This document shows positions 5,096-11,922 of a stretch of DNA of 14,437 nt, piece after piece (positions within the stretch are counted from its first letter, which is position 1; each line of letters starts with the position of its first letter). Both the position numbers and the translations under genes were made by a program. The notes beneath the pieces are model-generated. The model ran no database searches. It was not told the DNA's origin and saw only the letters and a program-made list of their open reading frames with translations. The stretch is from JAADIV01 sp964439085 (GTDB lineage: Bacteria; Desulfobacterota; Desulfobulbia; Desulfobulbales; VMSU01): positions 1 through 14,437 of the forward strand of contig CAYTNB010000054.1 in the NCBI GenBank assembly GCA_964439085.1, read 5' to 3'.

Positions 5096-5950
5096 ATGAA
5101 AGATAGCTTAACCCACCTGGAACAGTTGGAAGCAGAAAGTATTCACATAATCAGAGAGGCTGTTGCCGAAGCGGAAAACCCTGTGATGCTCTATTCTATC
5201 GGCAAAGATTCGTCGGTAATGCTTCACCTTGCGATGAAGGCGTTCTATCCTGCAAAGCCGCCGTTTCCGCTGATGCATATTGATACTACATGGAAATTTA
5301 AGGAGATGATTGAGTTCAGAGACAGGAGAACTGAAGAGCTGGGCTTAAACCTGATTGTATATATAAATGAAGAGGGAGTTAAAAGAAACATTAATCCGTT
5401 TATTGACGGCAGCAAAATTCATACTGACATCATGAAAACCGAAGCACTAAAACAATCCTTAAACAAATACAGGTTTGATGTAATCTTCGGAGGCGCCAGA
5501 CGTGATGAAGAGAAAGCGAGGGCTAAAGAACGAATCTTTTCATTCAGAGGCAAAAATCACCAATGGAGTCCGAAGAACCAGAGACCTGAACTTTGGAATA
5601 TTTATAACTGCAAGATTGACAAAGGCGAAAGCATAAGAGTTTTTCCTCTTTCCAACTGGACCGAACTTGATATCTGGCTCTACATTTACAGAGAGAGTAT
5701 CCCTATAGTGCCTCTTTACTTTGCCAGAAAAAGGCTTGTGAGCGAATATGAAGGAGCTTTGATTCTCGTTGATGATGAAAGGATGCCCGTGAGCTTGAGA
5801 AAGAGAGCAAAAGATCGGATGGTAAGATTCAGAACTCTCGGCTGCTATCCGCTTACCGGAGCAGTGGAATCAACAGCTAAAACATTGCCCGGCATCATTC
5901 GGGAAACGCTTCTGACACAAAGTTCTCAGAGCGTCAGGGTCGTCTTATAG
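5096..5950 (+). CDS. cysD: Sulfate adenylyltransferase subunit 2, C-terminus frameshifted
   Basis: CysD is the catalytic ATP-pyrophosphatase-type subunit of ATP sulfurylase; with the CysN GTPase it makes APS from sulfate and ATP. The PP-loop SIGKDS is at residues 34-39. FGGARRDEEKAR, FPLSNWTELDIW and RFRTLGCYPLTGAVES are all family hallmarks. The ribosome site AGGAG (5086-5090) is five bases before the ATG. The reading frame breaks after TCT 5924-5926: two extra bases (or one lost) lead to QSVRVVL and a stop at 5950, whereas the conserved tail continues in another frame to 6003. About 24 native residues, including the normally near-invariant SME.KK..GYF end, are lost. This is a real mutation or an assembly error. 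cysNC, its partner, follows after an FHB element. Confidence 0.93.
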   Translation: MKDSLTHLEQLEAESIHIIREAVAEAENPVMLYSIGKDSSVMLHLAMKAFYPAKPPFPLMHIDTTWKFKEMIEFRDRRTEELGLNLIVYINEEGVKRNINPFIDGSKIHTDIMKTEALKQSLNKYRFDVIFGGARRDEEKARAKERIFSFRGKNHQWSPKNQRPELWNIYNCKIDKGESIRVFPLSNWTELDIWLYIYRESIPIVPLYFARKRLVSEYEGALILVDDERMPVSLRKRAKDRMVRFRTLGCYPLTGAVESTAKTLPGIIRETLLTQSSQSVRVVL

Positions 5951-6003
5951 ACTTTGATCAGGTTGGAAGTATGGAAAGAAAAAAGGTGGAAGGGTATTTT
6001 TAG
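5929..6003 (+). pseudogene. cysD: Out-of-frame C-terminal tail of cysD
   Basis: In the frame starting at GAG 5929 the sequence reads ERQGRLIDFD, then QVGSMERKKVEGYF and TAG 6001-6003. This is the conserved CysD C-terminus with normal length and spacing. Comparison with the expected TSERQGR suggests CA inserted between TCT and GAG. There is no heptamer tract at this site, so the cause differs from that in gmd. Confidence 0.9.
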
Positions 6004-6015
6004 TTGAAGAAGCCT

Positions 6016-6060
6016 GAATAGACTAAATAGTCGGGATAGTCTGAATAGACGGGACAGACT
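6016..6060. repeat. Left inverted-repeat arm of FHB element 3 (nonamer array)
   Basis: Five 9-nt units: GAATAGACT, AAATAGTCG, GGATAGTCT, GAATAGACG, GGACAGACT. Bases 6029-6050 are the inverse of 6504-6525 at 21 of 22 positions. This is the strongest arm pair in the window, and its period is nine rather than seven. Confidence 0.9.
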
Positions 6061-6119
6061 AAAAAGAAGAGAAAGTCGGGAAAGATTGGATGGAATTTTA
6101 ATAGAGAGAGGGATAACGG

Positions 6120-6485
6120 ATGAAATGCAGAAATTTGGATGTATGGAAAAGAGCATGCGCTATAAGTGCAGAAATATATATTCATTTTAGAAACTCTCAA
6201 GATTATGGATTTAAAGATCAGGTTACAAGAAGTGGACTTTCAGCTGCAAGTAATATTGCGGAAGGAATTGAAAGATATTCAGATAAAGAAACAATAAGAT
6301 TTTTAGATATTGCAAGAGCTTCGATTGCAGAATTGCAGACACAAATTTATATAGGAATGAAGATAGAATATATTAACAAGCAAATAGGGCAAAAGTGGAT
6401 AAATGAGTTGGAGGAAATTTCCAGGATGTTGACATCTTTAATTTCAAAAATTAAAAGGAACAAAGATAACTATGAAAACGATTAA
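6120..6485 (+). CDS. Four-helix-bundle protein (23S rRNA IVS-protein family), copy 3
   Basis: This protein of 121 residues is a paralogue of the gene at 1752. LDVWK is at 6-10, DYGFKDQVTR at 28-37, SNIAEG at 44-49, and the same FLDIA segment follows. Long identical DNA runs in these parts point to a recent common source. GAGAGGG (6106-6112) is about seven bases before the ATG. The gene ends 14 bases inside cysNC, in a different frame, so the two are translationally linked. It lies between inverted nonamer arrays. Function is unknown, with possible nucleic-acid binding by analogy to Avd. There is no reverse transcriptase, template repeat or variable repeat nearby, so a diversity-generating role is not supported here. 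Confidence 0.92.
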   Translation: MKCRNLDVWKRACAISAEIYIHFRNSQDYGFKDQVTRSGLSAASNIAEGIERYSDKETIRFLDIARASIAELQTQIYIGMKIEYINKQIGQKWINELEEISRMLTSLISKIKRNKDNYEND

Positions 6486-8457
6486 GTCTATTCCGTCTAT
6501 TAAGTCTATTCAGACTATCTCGACTTATCTTAAAGAGCACGAGCAAAAACAGCTGCTTCGTTTTATCACCTGCGGCAGTGTTGATGACGGCAAATCAACA
6601 TTAATAGGCAGACTGCTTTATGAGTCCAAGAGCATCTTTGCCGATCAGCTTGCAGCTTTGAAATCGGAAGCAAAATATAAACGAACCGATGATGATATAG
6701 ACTTCTCTCTTCTGATAGACGGACTTCAGGCAGAACGTGAGCAGGGCATAACAATAGATGTTGCATACAGATACTTTTCCACAGAAAAGAGAAAGTTTAT
6801 TATTGCCGATACTCCCGGTCATGAGCAATATACAAGAAATATGGCGACAGGCGCATCAAACACCGACCTTGCAGTTATTCTGATTGACGGGAGAAACGGT
6901 GTTTTGACCCAAACAAAGAGGCATACATTTATCGTAACTCTACTTGGAATAAAAAATATAATTGTGGCTATAAATAAGATGGATCTGGTAAACTACTCTC
7001 AAAGGGTGTACGAAGATATCAAGAGAGATTATCTGCTCTTTTTAAACGAACTTGAAAGCAAAGTTTCCTTTCAGGCTGCGCCCGATACCCTGCACCAGGC
7101 ACCTACACATACACTCAACACCATCTTTATTCCTATTTCTGCTTTAAAAGGAGACAATGTAGTTAAAAAAAGTGAAAGGATGCCCTGGTATGAAGGCAAG
7201 CCGCTGCTTGATATCTTAAATGAGATAAAGGTGGAAAATGACATAAACCTTAAAGATTTCAGATTTCCGGTACAATATGTAAACAGACCGAATGCTGAGT
7301 TCAGGGGATACTGCGGCACAATTGTATCGGGAACGATAAAGAAGGACGATGAAATAACAGTTTTGCCATCAAGAACAAAAACAAAAGTCAAATCAATCAT
7401 ACCGCCGATAAACTGCAAGCCGCAAGGGAAGTCACCTTCAGCAATTCTGGAAGCTTTTGCTCCAATGGCCATAACGCTGACAACAGAAGATGAAGTTGAT
7501 ATTAGTCGAGGGGATATGATTGTAAGAACTGAAAATGTGCCCGATGTAAGTGACTGCTTTGATGCCTATGTTGTATGGATGAGCGAGGAACCGTTAGAGC
7601 CCAACAAAATATACGATATAAAAAGAGCCGCGACTCTTTTAACCGGATATATTGACGAAATGTATTATAAAGTTAATGTCAACACACTTGAAAAAGAGAA
7701 AGCGGATAGGCTGAGATTGAATGAAATAGGTTTGTGCAAAATCAATCTTTCCTCATCCATTGCTTATGATAGCTACATAAAGAACAGACAAACTGGCAGC
7801 TTCATCATAATAGACAGGATTACGAATAATACTGTAGGCGCAGGAATGATCCAAACAAAAAAGGAAAGCAGGCATGTAATATGGCATAAACATAAGGTAT
7901 CCAGAAAAGATAGAATAACAATTAAAGGACATAAACCTTGTTTAATATGGCTTACCGGCTTAAGCGGAGCCGGAAAGTCTACAATAGCTAATGGCGTAGA
8001 AGAAGTTCTAAATAAAATGATGATGCATACATACCTTTTAGATGGAGATAATATTAGACATGAGCTAAACAATGATCTTGGTTTTTCCCCAAAAGATAGA
8101 AAAGAAAATATAAGAAGAATATCAGAGGTTGCAAAGCTTTTTGTAGATGCCGGATTGATAGCAATAACATCCTTTATATCTCCATTCAAAGAGGATCGGA
8201 AATCTGCAAGAAATTTGCTTGATGAAGGAGAGTTTATAGAAGTTTTTGTAGATGCTTCCCTAAAGGTATGCGAAGAAAGAGACTCAAAAGGATTTTATAA
8301 AAAAGCAAGAAAAGGTGAGATAAAAGAATTTACAGGCATAAGCTCACCTTATGAAGCACCGAATAGCCCGGAAATTCATATAAAAACAGACGAATGCACT
8401 GTAGATGAGGCTGTTGAAGAGATAGTAAAATATTTGAAAAAGGGTAGATTCATATAG
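6472..8457 (+). CDS. cysNC: Bifunctional sulfate adenylyltransferase subunit 1 / adenylylsulfate kinase
   Basis: This 661-residue fusion makes PAPS. The CysN GTPase half drives APS formation by CysD, and the C-terminal CysC half phosphorylates APS. GTPase motifs: GSVDDGKST at residues 35-43, DTPGHEQY from 113, NKMD at 168-171. The elongation-factor-like beta barrel follows. The APS kinase P-loop GLSGAGKST is at 496-504, then DGDNIRH, GFSPKDRKENIRR and TSFISPF. Two foreign pieces are present. Residues 4-18 are a periodic IKS/IPS repeat from the FHB element's right arm, placed before the normal start region (YLKEHEQK). A 42-nt heptamer array (7076-7117) adds about 14 residues before the FIPISALKGDNV segment. 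Both keep the frame. PAPS is the donor for the sulfotransferase at 11912, which explains these genes in a polysaccharide locus. Confidence 0.95.
   Translation: MKTIKSIPSIKSIQTISTYLKEHEQKQLLRFITCGSVDDGKSTLIGRLLYESKSIFADQLAALKSEAKYKRTDDDIDFSLLIDGLQAEREQGITIDVAYRYFSTEKRKFIIADTPGHEQYTRNMATGASNTDLAVILIDGRNGVLTQTKRHTFIVTLLGIKNIIVAINKMDLVNYSQRVYEDIKRDYLLFLNELESKVSFQAAPDTLHQAPTHTLNTIFIPISALKGDNVVKKSERMPWYEGKPLLDILNEIKVENDINLKDFRFPVQYVNRPNAEFRGYCGTIVSGTIKKDDEITVLPSRTKTKVKSIIPPINCKPQGKSPSAILEAFAPMAITLTTEDEVDISRGDMIVRTENVPDVSDCFDAYVVWMSEEPLEPNKIYDIKRAATLLTGYIDEMYYKVNVNTLEKEKADRLRLNEIGLCKINLSSSIAYDSYIKNRQTGSFIIIDRITNNTVGAGMIQTKKESRHVIWHKHKVSRKDRITIKGHKPCLIWLTGLSGAGKSTIANGVEEVLNKMMMHTYLLDGDNIRHELNNDLGFSPKDRKENIRRISEVAKLFVDAGLIAITSFISPFKEDRKSARNLLDEGEFIEVFVDASLKVCEERDSKGFYKKARKGEIKEFTGISSPYEAPNSPEIHIKTDECTVDEAVEEIVKYLKKGRFI
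6481..6525. repeat. Right inverted-repeat arm of FHB element 3, inside cysNC codons
   Basis: Nonamers ATTAAGTCT, ATTCCGTCT, ATTAAGTCT, ATTCAGACT, ATCTCGACT encode a three-residue periodic peptide (IKS-IPS-IKS-IQT-IST) at cysNC residues 4-18. Because nine is a multiple of three, gain or loss of a unit would not change the frame. Confidence 0.9.
7076..7117. repeat. Heptamer array inserted in frame in cysNC
   Basis: Six units: CTGCGCC, CGATACC, CTGCACC, AGGCACC, TACACAT, ACACTCA (42 nt, 14 codons). The run ACCAGGCACC...ACA resembles the reverse complement of the left flank of FHB element 1 near 1631-1650 (ACCAGGCGCACATAACAC). Family members normally pass directly from the helix before it to the FIPISALKG strand. 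Confidence 0.6.
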
Positions 8458-8500
8458 ATGAAACCGCACATATCAACATGGTAAAACGGTATCCCATAAC

Positions 8501-8560
8501 TCAACATCGGCAATTGATAAATTATAGGAGAAATAGATGGATAATGCCCGGAACATATAA
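8501..8560 (+). promoter_or_regulatory. Leader sequence, copy 2, with a 7-codon ORF
   Basis: This is the second copy of the direct repeat at 81. The same AGGAG site (8526-8530) precedes ATG 8537, which opens a 7-codon ORF (MDNARNI) ending at 8560. The sequence after the ATG is 13 of 18 identical to copy 1 and then diverges. The 118-nt gap between cysNC and the flippase holds only this and, with less certainty, an 8-codon ORF at 8458. No terminator hairpin is visible. Confidence 0.55.
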
Positions 8561-8590
8561 CCTAAAACCTATTTAATGATAAATAAACCA

Positions 8591-8625
8591 ATCCAAAATC
8601 TAAAATTCAAAATTCAAAATCTATT
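8591..8625. repeat. Heptamer array at the 5' edge of the flippase gene
   Basis: Five units: ATCCAAA, ATCTAAA, ATTCAAA, ATTCAAA, ATCTATT. An open frame from ATG 8576 runs through the array into the flippase, giving a possible 22-residue extension, the same relation as seen for gmd, fcl and cysNC but without an FHB gene. Confidence 0.75.
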
Positions 8626-8641
8626 GTCCAATCAAGGTTTT

Positions 8642-9922
8642 ATGAAATATTTTAAAAATACTTCATGGCTTTTTGGCGAGAGAATTTTGCGGATGATAGT
8701 AGCGCTTTTTGTAGGTGTGTATGTCGCTCGTTATTTAGGACCTAAGCAATATGGACTTTTGAGCTATGCGATGGCTTTTGTGGGGCTTTTTTCAGCTTTT
8801 GCTTCGCTGGGACTTGATGGAATTGTTGTCCGCGAATTGGTTAAAATGCCAGAAAAACGGGATGAATTGCTCGGGACGGCATTTTGGCTTAAGATAGCCG
8901 GAGCTGTAATCATGGGTGGAGCTATTTTGATTGGTGTGCAATTTACCGATAATGATAGTTTTACCAATTTGCTAATCGCCATCATCGCCGCAGGCTTTAT
9001 TTTTCAGGCATTTAATGTAATCAATCTTGATTTTCAGGCAACCGTCAAATCAAAATATGTCGTTCAAGTCCAAGTTACGCAAATGGTTATCTCATCTATT
9101 GCGAAACTAACTTTAATCTGGATATCAGCACCCTTGCTATGGTTTGCTGTTGTAAGTTTAAGTGATACTGTTGTTTTGGCGATTGGGCTTGTCTGGAACT
9201 ATCTTAGAAAAATTGGTACAATATCACTGTGGAAGCCGAGAATATCAACGGCTAAAAATTTGTTGAAAAATTCTTGGCCATTGATTTTATCAGGCGTGGC
9301 AATTATGATTTATATGAGGATAGATCAAGTAATGATAAAAGCCATGATGGGGTCTAAAGAGGTTGGCTATTATGCAGCAGCGGTAAAATTGAGTGAAGCG
9401 TGGTATTTTATACCAATGACGATTGCAAGTTCTCTTTTCCCTGCAATTATTAATGCAAAAAAAGTGAGTGAAGAATTATATTATGCAAGGCTTCAAAGAC
9501 TTTATGATTTGATGGTTTGGATGGCTGTTGCCATTGCCTTGCCAACTACATTTCTTGCGCCATGGGTAATCAAAATACTTTATGGGAATGCTTATTTACC
9601 GGCAACAGGTGTTCTGAGTATTTATATATGGGCAAGTGTATTTATTTTTTTAGGAGTTGCAAGTGGAAATTGGTTTATAACTGAGAATTTGCAACGATAT
9701 TCGTTGTATAGAACCTTGGCGGGTGTCGTTATAAACATTATATTAAACTATATTTTTATACCGATATATTCAATTTATGGTGCTGCTTTTGCAACGTTGA
9801 TATCGCAAGTTATTGCATCATATCTTTTTAATATCACAAATAAAAAATTAAGATACACGTTCTTATTGCAAACAAACGCAATATTATTACCATTAAGAAA
9901 ATTAGGAGTTAAACTTGGATAA
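8642..9922 (+). CDS. Oligosaccharide-unit flippase (Wzx-type, polysaccharide biosynthesis protein)
   Basis: This is an integral inner-membrane protein of 426 residues from the MOP superfamily, expected to flip lipid-linked repeat units to the periplasm. The family N-terminus is clear: KNTSWLFGERILRMIVALFV, then VARYLGPKQYGLLSYA and GLDGIVVRELV, followed by about a dozen hydrophobic segments. I chose ATG 8642 because homologues begin with this segment. AAGG at 8634-8637 is a modest, close ribosome site. The frame is also open from ATG 8576, which has no ribosome site and would add 22 residues encoded by a heptamer array. The 3' end overlaps a glycosyltransferase stump. The flippase suggests a Wzx/Wzy-type pathway; no polymerase is in the window. 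Confidence 0.9.
   Translation: MKYFKNTSWLFGERILRMIVALFVGVYVARYLGPKQYGLLSYAMAFVGLFSAFASLGLDGIVVRELVKMPEKRDELLGTAFWLKIAGAVIMGGAILIGVQFTDNDSFTNLLIAIIAAGFIFQAFNVINLDFQATVKSKYVVQVQVTQMVISSIAKLTLIWISAPLLWFAVVSLSDTVVLAIGLVWNYLRKIGTISLWKPRISTAKNLLKNSWPLILSGVAIMIYMRIDQVMIKAMMGSKEVGYYAAAVKLSEAWYFIPMTIASSLFPAIINAKKVSEELYYARLQRLYDLMVWMAVAIALPTTFLAPWVIKILYGNAYLPATGVLSIYIWASVFIFLGVASGNWFITENLQRYSLYRTLAGVVINIILNYIFIPIYSIYGAAFATLISQVIASYLFNITNKKLRYTFLLQTNAILLPLRKLGVKLG
9904..9908 (+). promoter_or_regulatory. Ribosome binding site before the glycosyltransferase stump
   Basis: AGGAG six bases before TTG 9915, inside the flippase end. It supports 9915 as a former genuine start. Confidence 0.5.
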
Positions 9923-10055
9923 ACTAGCCCCAATAGTACTTTTTGTATATAATCGTCCTTGGCATACTAAACAAACTATAGAAGCTTTACAAAAAAATGA
10001 GTTAGCCAGTGAAAATATAACAAATTTCATTAAGCGCACAAAAGGAGAAAAATAA
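9915..10055 (+). pseudogene. N-terminal stump of a family-2-like glycosyltransferase
   Basis: A 46-codon frame begins at TTG 9915. Its first 33 residues (LAPIVLFVYNRPWHTKQTIEAL) match the nucleotide-sugar-binding first strand and helix of the same glycosyltransferase type as the gene at 10993, whose equivalent reads ETAVLFLIFNRLDTTKQVFEAI. After residue 33 similarity stops: the tail NITNFIKRTKGEK lacks the LYI..DG strand expected next, and a TAA follows just before the decarboxylase gene. The ribosome site AGGAG is good. I read this as a deletion that removed most of a glycosyltransferase between the flippase and the decarboxylase. The short peptide is unlikely to be active. Confidence 0.75.
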
Positions 10056-10056
10056 T

Positions 10057-10992
10057 ATGAAAAAACAAATTTTGGTAACCGGTGGAGCGGGGTTTTTGGG
10101 AAGTCATTTATGTGAGCGACTTTTGAATGAAGACAACGATGTGCTTTGCGTCGATAACTTTTTTACCGGTACAAAACAAAATATTTTACATCTTTTAAAC
10201 AATCCGCATTTTGAATTAATGCGTCATGATGTAACTTTTCCGCTTTATGTGGAAGTAGATGAGATATACAATCTTGCCTGTCCGGCATCTCCGATTCATT
10301 ATCAATTTGATCCCGTGCAGACGACTAAAACCAGCGTGCATGGTGCAATTAATATGCTTGGATTGGCTAAACGAACAAAAGCTCGCATATTGCAGGCCTC
10401 TACTTCGGAGGTTTATGGAGATCCTGAAGTTCATCCGCAGACTGAAGATTATTGCGGTCATGTTAATCCTATAGGTACACGCAGCTGCTATGATGAGGGC
10501 AAAAGATGTGCAGAAACGCTGTTTTTTGATTATCATAGACAGAATAATGTAGACATCAAGGTTATTAGGATTTTCAATACATATGGTCCTCGAATGCACC
10601 CAAATGATGGACGAGTAGTGAGTAATTTTATCATGCAGGCCTTGCAAGGTAAAAATATCACAGTATATGGAGATGGAAAGCAAACAAGAAGTTTTTGCTA
10701 CGTTGATGATTTGATAGAAGGGATGATTCGTATGATGGCTTCAAAATCGGGTTTTACCGGACCTGTAAATTTAGGGAATACAACAGAATTTACAATGTTG
10801 GAACTGACTGAGGAGGTAATCAGGCTAACGCATAGTAAAAGTAAGATTGTTTTTGAACCATTACCGCAGGACGATCCAAAACAAAGAAAACCGGATATAA
10901 CTCTTGCAAAAAAAGAGCTTCGGTGGAAGCCAAAAATTACGTTGGAAGAAGGATTGACTAAAACAATTGAATATTTTGAAAAAATGATTTAG
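10057..10992 (+). CDS. uxs: UDP-glucuronate decarboxylase (UDP-xylose synthase)
   Basis: This extended short-chain dehydrogenase of 311 residues makes UDP-xylose from UDP-glucuronate with bound NAD+. The Rossmann motif GGAGFLGSH is at residues 9-17. The family-specific run YNLACPASPIHYQ is followed by QASTSEVYGDPEVHPQ, the catalytic YDEGK at 145-149, FNTYGPRMHPNDGRVVSNF, and GDGKQTRSFCYVDD. These separate UXS from UDP-glucose epimerases and dehydratases. A strong AAAGGAGA lies about nine bases before the ATG. The next gene's ATG follows its stop directly. No repeats interrupt the gene. A UDP-glucose dehydrogenase to supply the substrate is not in the window. It implies xylose, or a sugar made from UDP-xylose, in the polymer. 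Confidence 0.95.
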   Translation: MKKQILVTGGAGFLGSHLCERLLNEDNDVLCVDNFFTGTKQNILHLLNNPHFELMRHDVTFPLYVEVDEIYNLACPASPIHYQFDPVQTTKTSVHGAINMLGLAKRTKARILQASTSEVYGDPEVHPQTEDYCGHVNPIGTRSCYDEGKRCAETLFFDYHRQNNVDIKVIRIFNTYGPRMHPNDGRVVSNFIMQALQGKNITVYGDGKQTRSFCYVDDLIEGMIRMMASKSGFTGPVNLGNTTEFTMLELTEEVIRLTHSKSKIVFEPLPQDDPKQRKPDITLAKKELRWKPKITLEEGLTKTIEYFEKMI

Positions 10993-11922
10993 ATGAGTAA
11001 AATAGATTTACACCGCCGCCATCCGCTGGAAACAGCAGTATTATTTTTAATATTTAATAGACTTGATACTACAAAACAGGTGTTTGAGGCCATAAAAAAA
11101 GCTAAACCGCCAAGATTGTACATTGCCGCAGATGGTGCCAGAGCAAGTAGAAACGGAGAAGATAAAAAAGTTAAAGCAGTTCGTGAATATGTAATAAATA
11201 ATATTGATTGGAATTGTGAAGTTAAAACTTTGTTTAGAGATAAAAATTTTGGATGCAAATATGCAGTTAGCAGCGCTATTGATTGGTTTTTTGAAAATGA
11301 AGAAAGGGGTATTATCCTCGAAGATGATTGTTTACCTAGTCAAAGTTTTTTTTGGTTTTGTGAGGAATTACTTAAGAGATATGAGGATGATATGAGGGTT
11401 TGGCATATTGGAGGGTATAAACATTCGTATTTAAAAGGTGATAAATACAGTTATAATTTTTCACGATTTACCCAAATTTGGGGATGGGCTACTTGGGCAA
11501 ATAGATGGCAATACTATGATGTGGCATTATTAAAATATAAAGATGATAAAAATATTTTATTTAATTATGAGTTTTTTATGGAAGATTATGAAAATAAATC
11601 AAGAGTAAATATTTTAGATAGAGTATTGTCAGGGAAAATTGACACGTGGGATTATCAGTGGAATTTTACTGTAAGAATCAACACTGGATTGTCAATAAGA
11701 CCAAAAGTAAATTTAATTAGTAATATTGGTTTTGGTGAAGATGCTACGCATACTTCAGGAAATAATAAAGACATAGAATTAAATAAGGCACAAAATATAA
11801 CGTTTCCGTTAAAACATCCAAATTTTGTAATGATATATAGAGTTGATGATAAATTATTTGGTCAAAAAAATGTTGATAATAGATTTCTTTCAAAAATAAA
11901 AAGGAAATTTAATGGAAAATAA
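10993..11922 (+). CDS. Glycosyltransferase, GT2-like nucleotide-sugar transferase fold (HlpA/GNT-I-like)
   Basis: This cytoplasmic sugar transferase of 309 residues has a GT-A fold by sequence: an LFLIFNR first strand, an LYIAADGAR second strand, FGCKYAVSSAIDWFF, the metal-binding EDDC at residues 110-113 followed by PSQSFFWFCEELL, and a WGWATWANRW motif typical of this group. Donor and acceptor cannot be read from sequence. It has no ribosome site of its own; its ATG abuts the stop of the decarboxylase, so coupling is likely. The end overlaps the sulfotransferase start by 11 bases. The stump at 9915 is the start of a relative. Codon use from here on is visibly more AT-rich than in the manC to cysNC part. 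Confidence 0.87.
   Translation: MSKIDLHRRHPLETAVLFLIFNRLDTTKQVFEAIKKAKPPRLYIAADGARASRNGEDKKVKAVREYVINNIDWNCEVKTLFRDKNFGCKYAVSSAIDWFFENEERGIILEDDCLPSQSFFWFCEELLKRYEDDMRVWHIGGYKHSYLKGDKYSYNFSRFTQIWGWATWANRWQYYDVALLKYKDDKNILFNYEFFMEDYENKSRVNILDRVLSGKIDTWDYQWNFTVRINTGLSIRPKVNLISNIGFGEDATHTSGNNKDIELNKAQNITFPLKHPNFVMIYRVDDKLFGQKNVDNRFLSKIKRKFNGK

Larger units (their letters stand above)
6016..6525 (+). mobile_element. Candidate IVS-like element 3: FHB gene between inverted nonamer arrays
   Basis: Left arm (five nonamers), FHB gene (6120-6485) and right arm (five nonamers) form a nearly symmetric unit of about 510 nt between cysD and cysNC. A transcript could pair the arms (21 of 22 over the best part) and present the FHB gene in the loop, as in 23S rRNA intervening sequences. 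The right arm is also the first codons of cysNC. No transposase is present. Confidence 0.6.

Noticed and set aside
1752..6485. FHB genes as Avd of a diversity-generating retroelement
   Set aside because: Same broad family, but no reverse transcriptase and no template/variable repeat pair is seen; the arrays are too short and low in complexity to serve as such.
7071..7472. Minus-strand open frames opposite cysNC (also 7773-8189 and 10216-10683)
   Set aside because: They lie wholly opposite strongly conserved coding sequence, show no family motifs and no ribosome sites; they are shadows.
8458..8484. Eight-codon ORF (MKPHISTW) right after cysNC
   Set aside because: No ribosome site of its own and no overlap with a downstream start; probably chance.
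1579..8625. Short repeats as CRISPR arrays
   Set aside because: Units of 7 or 9 nt are contiguous and degenerate, with no unique spacers of constant length and no cas genes.
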